Source of the DNA: Terriglobales bacterium
GTDB taxonomy: Bacteria > Acidobacteriota > Terriglobia > Terriglobales > Acidobacteriaceae
Assembly (NCBI GenBank): GCA_035561515.1
Contig: DATMXP010000007.1
Location: 124,001 to 188,000 of the forward strand
Direction: 5' to 3'
DNA length: 64,000 nucleotides
Part shown: positions 51,894 through 61,015 of the stretch, piece by piece
Layout of the letters: the number at the start of each line of letters is the position of its first letter
Position numbering within the stretch: the stretch's first letter is position 1
Position numbers and translations under genes: made by a program
Notes under the pieces: model-generated
Seen by the model: the letters and a program-made list of their open reading frames with translations, nothing else
The model's database searches: none
What the model was told of the DNA's origin: nothing

Positions 51894-53669
51894 TCACTTC
51901 ACAACCATCGTAGTGAATGGATGCACGTAAGCCATGAGCATGACCAGAATCCCGACCAGCGCCGCAAGAGCGATGGAGTGGAAGAAGACATAGCGGAGTA
52001 TCGTTCCTTCGTGCCCGTACCACTCCGTGGCAGTACTCGCAACAACGATGCTTTGCGCGTCAATCATCTTTCCCATCACTCCGCCTGCACTATTTGCCGA
52101 AGCCATCAGCACAGGTGAGATGCCAAGTTGTCCGGCGGAAATTTTCTGCAATGATCCAAACAGGACGTTCGACGAAGTATCCGATCCTGTTAGAGCGACT
52201 CCCAGCCACCCCAGCAATGTTCCGAAGAACGGATACATCCATCCAGTGCGCGCGAAGGCCAGACCCATGGTCGCATCGAGCCCGCCATATCGACTGACGA
52301 ATCCGATCGCCATCATGGCCGATATCGTGATGAGGGAATACCTGAGTTTCACGAGCGTGCGGATGTACAAACGAACGATGTCTCTCAATCGCAATCGCAT
52401 CACGAAACCTGAGATCACGGCTGCGATCAGGATTCCGGTTCCCGTTGCTGAGAGCCAGTTCAACGAGAAGACGGCAGCCTCTTTCGTTGGTGTCAAAACG
52501 ACAGGCGGCATTCGCTCCACTACGTTATGCAGTCCAGTCACCGGAAAGATGGGCGCGGAAACGCGATCCAATGCTCTTTTCACCTGGGGCATGCCCCACA
52601 CGAAGACCAACACGCTCAGGACAATCCACGGCATCCATGCGCGCATCAACTCCTGTCTTGCGTATCCGTGATGCGCTCGTGCCACCGCTGTTTGACCCTC
52701 GTTATTGAAACGCCAAATCCGCTTCGGGTGCCAAACCCTGAGAAAGGCCATCAATGCGATCATCGATACCACGGAAGAAATGACGTTCACCAACCATGGA
52801 CCGTGATAGTTCGAGACAACAAACTGCGGAATGGCAAAGGATACTCCCGCAACCAGAATTGCAGGCCAGATCTCGATCGTTGCCGCCGCACCACAGAAAG
52901 CCCAGATCAACCAAAATGGTACGAGGACTGAAAAGAAGGTGAGAATCGTCCCGACTTGCGCACTCAAAACCATCTCGCTGAAACCGGTCACCAGCTTCAG
53001 CGCCAAAATTGGGGTGCCTAGTGCACCGAAGGCTACCGGTGCGGTGTTCGCGATTAACGACAACCCCGAAGCTTGCAGGGGCCGGAAGCCAAGGCCAATC
53101 AAGATCGCAGCAGTCACAGCGACCGGAGTTCCGAATCCGGCGGCGCCTTCGAAGAAAGCACCGAACGAAAATGCAATCAGCAGCAATTGCAGGCGCCGAT
53201 CCTGCGTAATGCCTGTCATGCTGCCCTGCAGCACCTTGAAAAGGCCAGTCTCAACCGTCAGCGTGTAAAGAAACAAAACGTTGATGACAATCCAGCCAAT
53301 CGGCATCAGCCCGTAACCAGCACCGTAAATCGCCGTTGCTGCTGCGGCCCGAGCCGGCATATGAAATCCCGCGCACGCAACCAACAGTACCGCCGTCAGG
53401 CCGAAGATCGCTGCCCAGTGAGCCTTCACAATATTCAAAGCCAGCAACCCGAGCAGCACGATGATGGGAATCGCAGCCGCGAAGGTTGAAAGCCACCAAT
53501 GCCCAAGCGGATCGTAAGCCTGTTGCCACGAGCCCGGCTGCGCAGGTAGCAGAAACACCGCGACCGCTGCTACGAGGAATGTGAGGAAAAGGACGATCGG
53601 GATGACTATGCGTAATCGACGACTGACAGTCGGCGGAGAATCACGAAGTTCGGAACCTGTGGTTGTCAT
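51894..53669 (-). CDS. L-lactate permease family transporter
   Basis: 591 aa, about 13-14 helices. LctP-family signatures include QPGSWQQAYDPLGHWWLS at the N terminus, FGAFFEGAAGFGTPVAVTAAILIGLGF, ANTAPVAFGALGTPIL, and near the C terminus GVALTGSDTSSNVLFGSLQ with SANSAGGVMGKMIDAQSIVVA. It would carry lactate or glycolate, both possible end products of the island. ATG 53669 gives a normal N terminus; TTG 53684 is also in frame. No IclR-type box was found upstream, so its control may be separate. Confidence 0.88.
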   Translation of the reverse strand: MTTTGSELRDSPPTVSRRLRIVIPIVLFLTFLVAAVAVFLLPAQPGSWQQAYDPLGHWWLSTFAAAIPIIVLLGLLALNIVKAHWAAIFGLTAVLLVACAGFHMPARAAAATAIYGAGYGLMPIGWIVINVLFLYTLTVETGLFKVLQGSMTGITQDRRLQLLLIAFSFGAFFEGAAGFGTPVAVTAAILIGLGFRPLQASGLSLIANTAPVAFGALGTPILALKLVTGFSEMVLSAQVGTILTFFSVLVPFWLIWAFCGAAATIEIWPAILVAGVSFAIPQFVVSNYHGPWLVNVISSVVSMIALMAFLRVWHPKRIWRFNNEGQTAVARAHHGYARQELMRAWMPWIVLSVLVFVWGMPQVKRALDRVSAPIFPVTGLHNVVERMPPVVLTPTKEAAVFSLNWLSATGTGILIAAVISGFVMRLRLRDIVRLYIRTLVKLRYSLITISAMMAIGFVSRYGGLDATMGLAFARTGWMYPFFGTLLGWLGVALTGSDTSSNVLFGSLQKISAGQLGISPVLMASANSAGGVMGKMIDAQSIVVASTATEWYGHEGTILRYVFFHSIALAALVGILVMLMAYVHPFTTMVVK

Positions 53670-53745
53670 TTGGCGCCGCGACAAAGGGCGCCTGAAAAGT
53701 ACACGAAACGTCTGAACTTTGCAGTGAAACTTGAACGATGAACCG

Positions 53746-53780
53746 AAAAATGGGAAAGCCCCCAGGTTCGAGGGCTTTCC
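53746..53780 (-). terminator. Intrinsic terminator of the OB-fold gene
   Basis: On the - strand GGAAAGCCC (53780-53772) pairs with GGGCTTTCC (53761-53753), a 9-bp stem, followed by a run of five T (53750-53746). It lies about 35 bp past the stop. Confidence 0.8.
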
Positions 53781-53814
53781 AGTTGGTTATAAATGTACTT
53801 TTAAATTTAAGGTT

Positions 53815-54282
53815 TTACTTCGCCGAAGCGCTGCAGCCCTTGCTCACAGTCTTGACGTCAGCGACATCGATCTCACGTTCCGAATTGGTGGAGACGGCGG
53901 CGCGATCAGCACCTTCCTTCTTGATGGTTCCACGGACTTCGACCATGTCACCAACGTGCTCGTTGATGTCCTTGTCGCTGTGGAGGCGGAACTTCTCGCC
54001 CTTCTCATCCGTAAGGAAGTAGTTGTTTTCCTTGCCGCTCACGCAACCCTTGAAGACAGGTTGATCGGCGTCGGTAGGCTGGCCAACATTGGTCTGCGGC
54101 TGCTGAGCACCAGCATCCGTCGCGGGCTGCTGGGCGTCAGGAGACATCGAGGGCTGTTGAGCATCCTGGCTCGCTGCCGGCTGCTGCGTTGCCGGTTGTG
54201 CCGCCGAGGAAGCATCCTGCGCGAAGCAGAGGCCCGCGGTCAAAAGAAACATCAGTGTAAGTACGAAAAAGCTTTTCTTCAT
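53815..54282 (-). CDS. Secreted OB-fold-like small protein
   Basis: 155 aa. A signal peptide (KKSFFVLTLMFLLTAGLCFA) is followed by an Ala/Gln/Pro-rich linker with repeated AQQP units (about 25-75). The C-terminal 75 residues (FKGCVSGKENNYFLTDEKGE, YRLHS-like, VGDMVEVRGTIK) look like a small beta-barrel, as in periplasmic DUF5666/OB-type domains. Two cysteines frame the domain. Small proteins of this make-up are frequent in Acidobacteria; function unknown. It stands alone, with its own terminator. Confidence 0.75.
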   Translation of the reverse strand: MKKSFFVLTLMFLLTAGLCFAQDASSAAQPATQQPAASQDAQQPSMSPDAQQPATDAGAQQPQTNVGQPTDADQPVFKGCVSGKENNYFLTDEKGEKFRLHSDKDINEHVGDMVEVRGTIKKEGADRAAVSTNSEREIDVADVKTVSKGCSASAK

Positions 54283-54398
54283 CTTCGGATCACCTTGTTG
54301 GGGTTATTCGAAGTGGCAAATCATTCGAAGCATGATTTCGCGGAGAGGTGGCCTAAGACATCGGATATCCGTGTCATATCCAGTCATGCGATGGAGGG

Positions 54399-55625
54399 TT
54401 AGGGTACTAAGGTTCCACTTTCGTTTCGATTCTGCCCAGCAGCTTTGTTACGGGCGTCTTCGACAGCGAGACTTGCAGTAGTCGGGGGAACTTGTTCCAG
54501 CGAGAGTGGATAAATCCCAAGCGCCCGAGTTGCGGCGATGTCGACCGTGAGTTGCTGCTCAGTCCCGGTTTTCTTCAACCATCCGAGCGCGCGTGACTCT
54601 GCTTGCTTGAAACTGCCTTTCGGCAGAACTGTGAGATCCAGGTACAAGATCTCCTGCGATTGTGGTCCAAGTCGCACACCGGCGAAAGCGTGGCCCGGCA
54701 CGATTACCACCACCGGCTGCAGTCCGAGGTTCTCCATCGCCGATGCGAAAAGAACTGACACATCCATGCAGTTGGCATTGTTCAGTTCCAAAGTTTCACG
54801 GGGAAGTCGAATGCGTTGCGCCTGATTGATGAACTCGCCGTATACAAAAATACTGCTCACGTAACTGATACCCGATTTCTGTAGCGCTCGAAAGATCGCT
54901 TCGGCCTGCGACCGCACTTGTGTTTGCAGGACCGTCTTGCTGGCGCTCCGAGAGATGTTGTATCCCCCAAGTCTGCCCCGAGGTGCGTATCGCCGTGCCT
55001 CCGACACAAGCTTCAGGACAGCGGGATCATGCGGTGTCACCCATCGTGCCACCAGTTGTGCGTTGGCGAACCGTTTGCCCCAGTACAGCTCAGCTCCGCT
55101 GTGCAGAAGTACCGGCTTCTTTTCAGAGAACAGAGTGTCTCCGTTCGGACTGTTCACCCTGACGTCGAGTTCGGCTCTGCGCACCTCGTGCGAGTCATAA
55201 GCTCTTGGCAGCAGAGGCGGGTTCAAGCGAATCTGCCGAGTCTCGCGCGGACCAACAATCAGTGTCTGTACAGAGCTGCGAGTCCAACCGGGAACTTCTG
55301 CTGTGACAGTGTGAATCGAAGGGGTATCAGAACGGTTTGTGATGCTCAGTATCGCGACTGGCCAATACTCGGCAGCCGACGTCCCCGCGAGTGCAGGGAA
55401 GATCTCGCCGCGTCCCGGCAAATCCAATTTGTACTCCAACAGCAATGGTGAAACAGGTACCGGTTGTACCAATATCGGCGGCGGAGGCGGTGGCTCGTCT
55501 CGTTGGTATCGCTCGCGCAGAATGTAGAACCACGTTGCTCCCAGAGCGGCGCCCAGCGCAACGCACAGGAAGAACAGCGAAATCGCGAGATTCCGCAGAG
55601 TTCTGCTGGAGAGGTGAAGGAGCAT
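54399..55625 (-). CDS. Membrane-anchored transglutaminase-like protein
   Basis: 408 aa. An N-terminal helix (about 11-32) anchors the protein. Residues 50-180 are beta-rich. The C-terminal part has a transglutaminase-like triad: Cys in NNANCMDVSVLFASAM, His in VPGHAFAGV and Asp in LYLDLT, in the right order and spacing. Bacterial members are proteases, amidases or inactive scaffolds. The gene is divergent from the GntR regulator, with 72 bp between the starts, but the GntR-type palindrome lies close to the regulator. No partner genes were recognised. Confidence 0.65.
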   Translation of the reverse strand: MLLHLSSRTLRNLAISLFFLCVALGAALGATWFYILRERYQRDEPPPPPPILVQPVPVSPLLLEYKLDLPGRGEIFPALAGTSAAEYWPVAILSITNRSDTPSIHTVTAEVPGWTRSSVQTLIVGPRETRQIRLNPPLLPRAYDSHEVRRAELDVRVNSPNGDTLFSEKKPVLLHSGAELYWGKRFANAQLVARWVTPHDPAVLKLVSEARRYAPRGRLGGYNISRSASKTVLQTQVRSQAEAIFRALQKSGISYVSSIFVYGEFINQAQRIRLPRETLELNNANCMDVSVLFASAMENLGLQPVVVIVPGHAFAGVRLGPQSQEILYLDLTVLPKGSFKQAESRALGWLKKTGTEQQLTVDIAATRALGIYPLSLEQVPPTTASLAVEDARNKAAGQNRNESGTLVP

Positions 55626-55672
55626 TGCTTAAAGCGTTAGATGCCTTAGGCTCTGCGGGCAGAAAGCGCTTT

Positions 55673-55689
55673 GATCGTATGATAGTATC
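55673..55689 (+). promoter_or_regulatory. GntR-type operator at the regulator gene
   Basis: The 17-bp dyad GATCGTATGATAGTATC fits RAT-N2-TAT-N-ATA-N2-ATY, and the same pattern recurs at 58475. It ends 8 nt before the regulator ATG, so it probably serves autoregulation. Confidence 0.6.
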
Positions 55690-55697
55690 GTCGCCAA

Positions 55698-56447
55698 ATG
55701 TCGTACTCACCTCCATCGATTCAGCCGCAACGGAGGAAACTGCACGCCACCATCACGCGTGAACTGGCGCTTAAAATCATTGAAGCTGAGCGTCACTCTC
55801 AGGTAATCGCCTTTCCGAACGAAACCGAACTCAGTTCTCAACTTGGTGTCAGCCGAACGGTAGTTCGCGAGTCGATGAAAGTCCTCGTCGATAAAGGAAT
55901 GGTCGAGATGCGTCCGCGCGCGGGGACGAAATCACGCGCTCGCGCTGCCTGGAACTTGCTCGATCCGGACATCCTCTCCTGGCAGGCAGAGTTGGGTCCC
56001 GACGCCCGGTTCCTTCGCGACCTATGTGAAGTTCGACTAGCAATTGAACCAACGGCAGCGGGATTCGCAGCGGTGCGTGCCAGTACTGCGGAACTTGACG
56101 AAATCGCACGTAGCCTCATGTTGCGGGAAGCGCTGCCGCACGATGCTGTCGTGCAACGCGTGGTGGAGTTGGACGTTCAGTTTTATCAATCGATGATTGC
56201 CGCGAGTCACAATCCTCTCCTGATGGGGCTTACCGCGGCGATTCGCGAACCATTCAAGACGACTCTACTTCACACCTTCCGTACGTCCACGAATATTGCC
56301 CTCAGTCTCAAAGCGCAGCGAGACCTCTTCCGCGCCCTTCACAAAAAGGATCCGGTCGCCGCCAGTCGCGCGGCCGAACGCGCCGTGGGTGTGGCTATGC
56401 TCGCTGTCGAAGAGAAATTACAGGCAGAAAAGAGAAGCGCCGGCTAG
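55698..56447 (+). CDS. GntR-family regulator, FadR/FCD type
   Basis: 249 aa. The N-terminal winged helix (about 15-80) has FPNETELSSQLGVSRTVVRESMKVLVDKGMVEMRPRAGT, the GntR pattern. The C-terminal FCD domain contains DLCEVRLAIEPTAAGFAA, metal-binding His/Asp positions such as ELDVQFYQSMIAASHNPL, and HKKDPVAASRAAERAVG. FCD members sense carboxylates or related small ligands. It lies next to and convergent with the formate-tetrahydrofolate ligase gene; a shared palindrome in the ligase/MetFV promoter makes it the likely controller of one-carbon genes. Confidence 0.88.
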   Translation: MSYSPPSIQPQRRKLHATITRELALKIIEAERHSQVIAFPNETELSSQLGVSRTVVRESMKVLVDKGMVEMRPRAGTKSRARAAWNLLDPDILSWQAELGPDARFLRDLCEVRLAIEPTAAGFAAVRASTAELDEIARSLMLREALPHDAVVQRVVELDVQFYQSMIAASHNPLLMGLTAAIREPFKTTLLHTFRTSTNIALSLKAQRDLFRALHKKDPVAASRAAERAVGVAMLAVEEKLQAEKRSAG

Positions 56448-56479
56448 TCGAGAATTACGCCGGCGCTACGATTCAGAAG

Positions 56480-58435
56480 TTATGAGAGTCCGATGACTCG
56501 TCCTGTCTTCGTGTCGATGTCAATTTCGTAGTATCCCGGACGAGTGGAGAGCCCCGGCATCGTGCTCATTTTCCCCAGTAGCGGATACAGAAAACCTGCT
56601 CCGACGCTCGCGCGAATATCTCGTACCGGAACAATAAAACCCTTTGGCGCACCTTTGAGTGCCGGATCGTGACTCAGGCTCAGGTGCGTCTTCGCCATGC
56701 AAATTGGCAAGTGATGGAATCCTTGACGCGTGTACAGTTCAATTTTCTTTTCGGCTTCAGGCGAATACTCCACACCAGCACCGCCATACATTGCGCGAAC
56801 AATGCACTCGATTTTCTGTTTGATGCTGGCATCGTCCGAATAAAGGAAATGGAAGTCGCTCGGTTTTGCGCATGCTTCCATTACGGCTTCTCCTAGTTGT
56901 ATTGCTCCGGCACCGCCCTCGGCCCAGTTATCCGTCATAACTGCGTCTTCGGCTCCCGCAGCGAGCGATGCGCGTCTCACCACTTCAATTTCCGCATCTG
57001 TGTCGGTACTGAAGCGATTAATCGCGACCACAACCGGAATACCGAACTTTCGCACGTTCTCAATGTGCTTCATCAAATTCGTGCAGCCGTTTTGGAGGAG
57101 TTCGAGGTTCTCTTCCGTATAAGCGCCGGGTAGCGATTTGCCCGCCACCACCTTGGGACCGCCTCCGTGCATCTTCAATGCGCGAATGGTTGCCACCAGC
57201 ACTGCGCAGTTTGGAACCAGACCGCTCTCCCGGCACTTGATATTGCAGAACTTCTCCAGTCCGATATCGGCGCCGAAGCCTGCTTCGGTGATCACGTAAC
57301 CGTCTTTGCCGACGAGTTTCAATGCGATCTGGTCGGCGATAATCGACGAGTTTCCATGCGCGATATTGGCGAACGGACCCGCGTGTACAAACGCAGGAGT
57401 GCCTTCCAGGGTCTGCATCAGGTTCGGCATGATCGCGTCCTTCATCAGCACCGTCAAAGCACCGCCAACACCAAGGTCGTCCGCGGTGATGGGAGTGCCT
57501 TTGTAGTCTGTACCGATCACGATGCGGCCAAGCCGTTCGCGCATATCGGCAAGGCTCGTGGTCAACGCAAGGACCGCCATGATTTCGCTCGCAACGGCTA
57601 TGTCGAATCCTGTCGAACGCGTCACGCCTTTCTCGTCGGGACCTTGCCCGATGATGATTCCGCGCAGCATGCGGTCGTTCGTGTCGGTTACACGCCGCCA
57701 GGTGACGCTTTCCGGATCGATATCAAGCCGCGCGAAGAGCGACCGCTCGTCCGCGGTCAGGTCGTTCGGATCTCGTTTCGTGATCCCCAGCTTTCGCAGC
57801 CGGCGAATCATGATGGGACTAAATCGTCGGCTGCCGTCTTTCTCCGAAGGGCAGAGGCGCTCGAAGAGCTCTTCATCCGTCTGTTCACGCTCGTGGAGAA
57901 TACGTGTGTCGATGGCGGCTGCCAGCAGATTGTTAGCAGCCGTGATGGCGTGAATGTCCCCCGTCAGGTGGAGATTGAAATCCTCCATCGGGATAATCTG
58001 GCTATAACCGCCGCCCGCCGCCCCGCCTTTGATTCCGAAGGTCGGGCCCTGGCTGGGCTGCCGGATGCACGTGAATACGCGCTCGCCCATGTGAGCCCCA
58101 AGCGCCTGGCTCAATCCCACGGTCACCGTGGTCTTGCCTTCTCCCAAGGGTGTGGGAGTAATCGCCGTAACCACCACATATTTGCCGCCGGGTTTTCTTT
58201 TAAGTCTGTCCAGGATCGTGAGTTTTACCTTCGCCTTGGTGGCGCCGTATGGCTCGAGTTCGTGAGGCAGGATCCCGGCTTCGTTTGCTATGTACTTGAT
58301 CGGAATAGGGATAGCTGCCTGTGCAATCTCAAGATCGCTGGGAACAACAGGTCTCTGTGCTTTCTTTTCAGCAATTCTCTGGGACCCTGTGACTGCTGAA
58401 ACTCCCGGAAGGACGTCAATTAAGCCCATCGACAT
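56480..58435 (-). CDS. fhs: Formate-tetrahydrofolate ligase, long C1-synthase type
   Basis: About 651 aa (673 from the first in-frame ATG 58501), against about 556 aa for the common bacterial form. It makes 10-formyl-THF from formate, THF and ATP, or runs in reverse. Motifs include [25 protein letters not shown] (P-loop), [21 protein letters not shown] and [12 protein letters not shown]. An insert around residues 205-270 ([24 protein letters not shown]) is characteristic of the C1-THF synthase branch known from eukaryotes and some bacteria. Start uncertain: ATG 58435 follows GGGGGAAA, while 58501 overlaps the operator. It is divergent from the MetF-MetV gene. Confidence 0.9.
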   Translation of the reverse strand: MSMGLIDVLPGVSAVTGSQRIAEKKAQRPVVPSDLEIAQAAIPIPIKYIANEAGILPHELEPYGATKAKVKLTILDRLKRKPGGKYVVVTAITPTPLGEGKTTVTVGLSQALGAHMGERVFTCIRQPSQGPTFGIKGGAAGGGYSQIIPMEDFNLHLTGDIHAITAANNLLAAAIDTRILHEREQTDEELFERLCPSEKDGSRRFSPIMIRRLRKLGITKRDPNDLTADERSLFARLDIDPESVTWRRVTDTNDRMLRGIIIGQGPDEKGVTRSTGFDIAVASEIMAVLALTTSLADMRERLGRIVIGTDYKGTPITADDLGVGGALTVLMKDAIMPNLMQTLEGTPAFVHAGPFANIAHGNSSIIADQIALKLVGKDGYVITEAGFGADIGLEKFCNIKCRESGLVPNCAVLVATIRALKMHGGGPKVVAGKSLPGAYTEENLELLQNGCTNLMKHIENVRKFGIPVVVAINRFSTDTDAEIEVVRRASLAAGAEDAVMTDNWAEGGAGAIQLGEAVMEACAKPSDFHFLYSDDASIKQKIECIVRAMYGGAGVEYSPEAEKKIELYTRQGFHHLPICMAKTHLSLSHDPALKGAPKGFIVPVRDIRASVGAGFLYPLLGKMSTMPGLSTRPGYYEIDIDTKTGRVIGLS

Positions 58436-58474
58436 AGAGGAGATTTCCCCCATTAAAAAGCCGTACATCTCAAT

Positions 58475-58491
58475 AATACTATGATAATATT
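58475..58491. promoter_or_regulatory. GntR-type operator between ligase and MetFV genes
   Basis: AATACTATGATAATATT is a near-perfect 17-bp dyad of the pattern RAT-N2-TAT-N-ATA-N2-ATY, matching the site before the GntR gene. It lies in the divergent promoter region and could control both directions. Confidence 0.6.
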
Positions 58492-58496
58492 TAAAT

Positions 58497-58515
58497 GCCA
58501 AGAGGTCCGCTTGGC
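58497..58515. repeat. Small inverted repeat in the MetFV leader
   Basis: GCCAAG (58497-58502) and CTTGGC (58510-58515) are exact complements with a 7-nt spacer, 12 bp upstream of the MetFV ATG. It may be a hairpin near the ribosome site or another protein-binding site. Confidence 0.35.
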
Positions 58516-58526
58516 AGGTTGCGCCT

Positions 58527-60125
58527 ATGAACGCTTTAGCTTCATCACGAAGTTCTCGCGTGATGTCACGCTACGCCGAAGCGCTCCTCAACCCATCTGC
58601 ATTCGCCATCACCTGGGAACTAGTTCCCGGCCGAGGGGCAATCGAGAAAGCACAGGAAGCTGTCCTTATTACGGCCGAGCAGGCGGCTCGCACTGGCAAG
58701 GTTCACGCACTCACCATCACTGACAATCCGGGTGGAACTCCGGCATTATCTGCGGCGATGCTCGCCAGCGATGTGGCGAAGCTGGGCGTCGAGCCGCTGA
58801 TTCACGTCACTTGTAAAGACAAGAACCGTAACGAACTCGAAAGCTTGCTTTACGGCCTTGAGCGCGCGAGCGTTCGGAATCTGCTGGTGATGACCGGCGA
58901 CTATCCCAAGGATGGATTGTTGGGAGCGCCTAAACCGGTCTTCGACCTGGATCCTGTCACGCTGTTGTGGCTAATCGGAAGGTTGAACGAGGGCGCAGAG
59001 ATTCCAACGTTGAAGGGCAGCACCAAGCTCACTCCGACCAGCTTTTTCGCTGGAGTGGCAGCGAGTCCCTTCAAAGTCCGCGAAGCCGAGCAGATGGGCC
59101 AGTACTACAAGCTGGCGAAAAAGGTCAGGGCTGGCGCGAAATTCATCGTCTCGCAGATTGGGTTCGATGCCCGGAAGTTTCACGAACTGCTTCTGGTAAC
59201 GAAAAAGTTAGGTTCCGGACAGGTTCCTGTGGTCGGAAACATCTATATGCTTCCGCTGGGAGCGGCCAGACTGATGAACAGGAACGGTCTGCCCGGATGT
59301 ATCGTTTCCAACAAGTTGCTCGCGGAGATTGAGCAGGAGGCGACTGGGCCGGACAAGGGGAAGCAGAAGCGGATCGAACGTGCCGCAAAGATGTTCGCTG
59401 TCTTGAAAGGTATGGGCTACGACGGGGCACATATCTCGGGCTTCGCAATGACCTGCGACGACTTAGAGCAAATTATCGGGCGTGGAGAGGAACTAGCCGG
59501 AAACTGGCAGGATCTGGTGCGGGAATTCGAGTACCCGTCTGAAGACGGCTGGTACTACTTCGAAAAGGATCATACGACCGGCCTGAACTCCGATCTCCCA
59601 GCACAGCGAGGCCCGCGGAAGAAGGTCACCGTTGGCTATCGCGCATTCAGGGCCCTGCACGAACTGATGTTCGAAAAATCGGGACCGCTATTCGGACCGA
59701 TGCAACGCCTCTCGCAGGCCGTGGATGGCAGCCGCTTGGAAGGCGCGTTTACCACATTCGAGCAGGTGATAAAAGGGTTCGCCAACGAGTGTCTCCATTG
59801 CGGCGACTGCGCGATGCTCGACACCGGGTATCTCTGTCCGCAGAGTCAGTGCCCTAAGAACCAGCGCAACGGTCCCTGCGGCGGCAGTTTCAACGGATAT
59901 TGCGAAAAATTTCCGGGCGAGCGCGAATGCGTCTGGATTCGCACGTATGAGCGGCTGAAGAGTGAATCTAAAGAAGATTTGATCGGCGATTTTCAAGTAC
60001 CACCGATTAACTATGAACTCGCCAACAAGTCGTCTTGGATCAACTTCTACCTAGGACGCGACCATTCGGCCGAGCGGATCGGGATCGCCAAAGTTCCACC
60101 CAAGAAGAAATCCGGACCTGCCTGA
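58527..60125 (+). CDS. MetF-MetV fusion, methylenetetrahydrofolate reductase
   Basis: 532 aa. Residues 20-330 form a MetF-type barrel ([54 protein letters not shown]). Residues 370-500 match the MTHFR C-terminal/MetV domain, with a cysteine cluster near 421-460 ([22 protein letters not shown]) able to bind iron-sulfur or zinc. In acetogens MetF and MetV are separate subunits of the methyl-branch reductase; here they form one chain. The enzyme would interconvert methyl- and methylene-THF. In this setting the oxidative direction is likely. The alternative start 58563 would drop 12 residues. Confidence 0.85.
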   Translation: MNALASSRSSRVMSRYAEALLNPSAFAITWELVPGRGAIEKAQEAVLITAEQAARTGKVHALTITDNPGGTPALSAAMLASDVAKLGVEPLIHVTCKDKNRNELESLLYGLERASVRNLLVMTGDYPKDGLLGAPKPVFDLDPVTLLWLIGRLNEGAEIPTLKGSTKLTPTSFFAGVAASPFKVREAEQMGQYYKLAKKVRAGAKFIVSQIGFDARKFHELLLVTKKLGSGQVPVVGNIYMLPLGAARLMNRNGLPGCIVSNKLLAEIEQEATGPDKGKQKRIERAAKMFAVLKGMGYDGAHISGFAMTCDDLEQIIGRGEELAGNWQDLVREFEYPSEDGWYYFEKDHTTGLNSDLPAQRGPRKKVTVGYRAFRALHELMFEKSGPLFGPMQRLSQAVDGSRLEGAFTTFEQVIKGFANECLHCGDCAMLDTGYLCPQSQCPKNQRNGPCGGSFNGYCEKFPGERECVWIRTYERLKSESKEDLIGDFQVPPINYELANKSSWINFYLGRDHSAERIGIAKVPPKKKSGPA

Positions 60126-60151
60126 CAGCGTCTTTCGAGAGGACTACTTCT

Positions 60152-60988
60152 ATGTTGATCATCGGAGAAAAGATAAACGGTACTCGCAAGTTAGTTGGCA
60201 AAGCGGTGCTCGAGCGCGACGCTGATCACATACGTCGCCTTGCAATTTCGCAGGTAGAAGCCGGTGCCGACGCCTTGGACATCAACGCGGGTACGCCTCC
60301 CGATCGTGAACCTGACGACATAGTCTGGCTGATCAACACCGTGCAGGAAGTCGTGGACAAGCCCCTCTGTCTGGATAGTCCGAATCCGGCAGCTTTGATT
60401 GCCGGTCTTAGCGCAACGAAGCAGTTGCCAATCATCAACTCCATTAGCGCGGAGCCGCACCGGCTTACGGGCGTGCTCCCGCTGGTCGCCCGGCATGGCT
60501 GCCGAGTGCTGGCGCTCGCGCTGGATGGCGGCACGATCCCGAATACGCCGGAAGGCAGAATGGGGATCATCCGTCGACTGTTTGAAGAGACCCGCAAGGC
60601 GGACGTCCCCGACAGCAACATGTACGTCGACGCCCTGGTTATGTCCGTAGGGACAGACAGCAATGCGTGCCTCGTCACTCTTGCGACCATGCGTGCGATT
60701 CGCGCCGAGTTTCCGGACGCTCACCTGACCGCCGGACTAAGCAATGTCTCTTTCGGATTGCCGGCTCGAACTCTGCTGAACCGTGCATTCCTTACGCTCG
60801 CTATCGAAGCCGGGCTGGACTCCGCGATTATCGATCCAACCGACCGCGGAATCATGGAAACCCTCTACGCCACCAACGCGGTTCTTGGCAAAGACCGTCA
60901 TTGTGCGCAGTACAACCGGGCTTTCCGCGCAGGCAAGATCGGCACCAAGCCGGAGGAAAAGAAGCCCGAACCCGTTGCCGTGAGTTAG
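60152..60988 (+). CDS. Methyl-THF:corrinoid protein methyltransferase (AcsE/MeTr-like)
   Basis: 278 aa, close to the 262 aa of acetogen MeTr. It begins MLIIGEKINGTRK, the pterin-binding domain start, followed by VEAGADALDINAGTPPDREPDD, PLCLDSPNP, PIINSISAE (Asn for N5 contact), ALALDGGTIPNT and AGLSNVSFGLPARTLLNRAF. All belong to the methyltetrahydrofolate binding TIM-barrel family. It moves a methyl group between corrinoid protein and THF. ATG 60152 has GAGAGG upstream; the longer frame from 60035 overlaps the MetFV gene. It lies 26 bp behind that gene and is likely co-transcribed. Confidence 0.88.
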   Translation: MLIIGEKINGTRKLVGKAVLERDADHIRRLAISQVEAGADALDINAGTPPDREPDDIVWLINTVQEVVDKPLCLDSPNPAALIAGLSATKQLPIINSISAEPHRLTGVLPLVARHGCRVLALALDGGTIPNTPEGRMGIIRRLFEETRKADVPDSNMYVDALVMSVGTDSNACLVTLATMRAIRAEFPDAHLTAGLSNVSFGLPARTLLNRAFLTLAIEAGLDSAIIDPTDRGIMETLYATNAVLGKDRHCAQYNRAFRAGKIGTKPEEKKPEPVAVS

Positions 60989-61015
60989 CGTCTAAGTCAC
61001 TTCCAACGGCCGCGA

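Noticed and set aside
54306..54329. Direct repeats ATTCGAA upstream of the OB-fold gene
   Set aside because: Two 7-mers with a 17-nt period; too short and isolated to support a regulatory claim.
57167..58399. 410-aa open frame on the + strand
   Set aside because: It is wholly antisense to the formate-tetrahydrofolate ligase gene, has no family-like motif, and is an effect of the codon pattern on the opposite strand.
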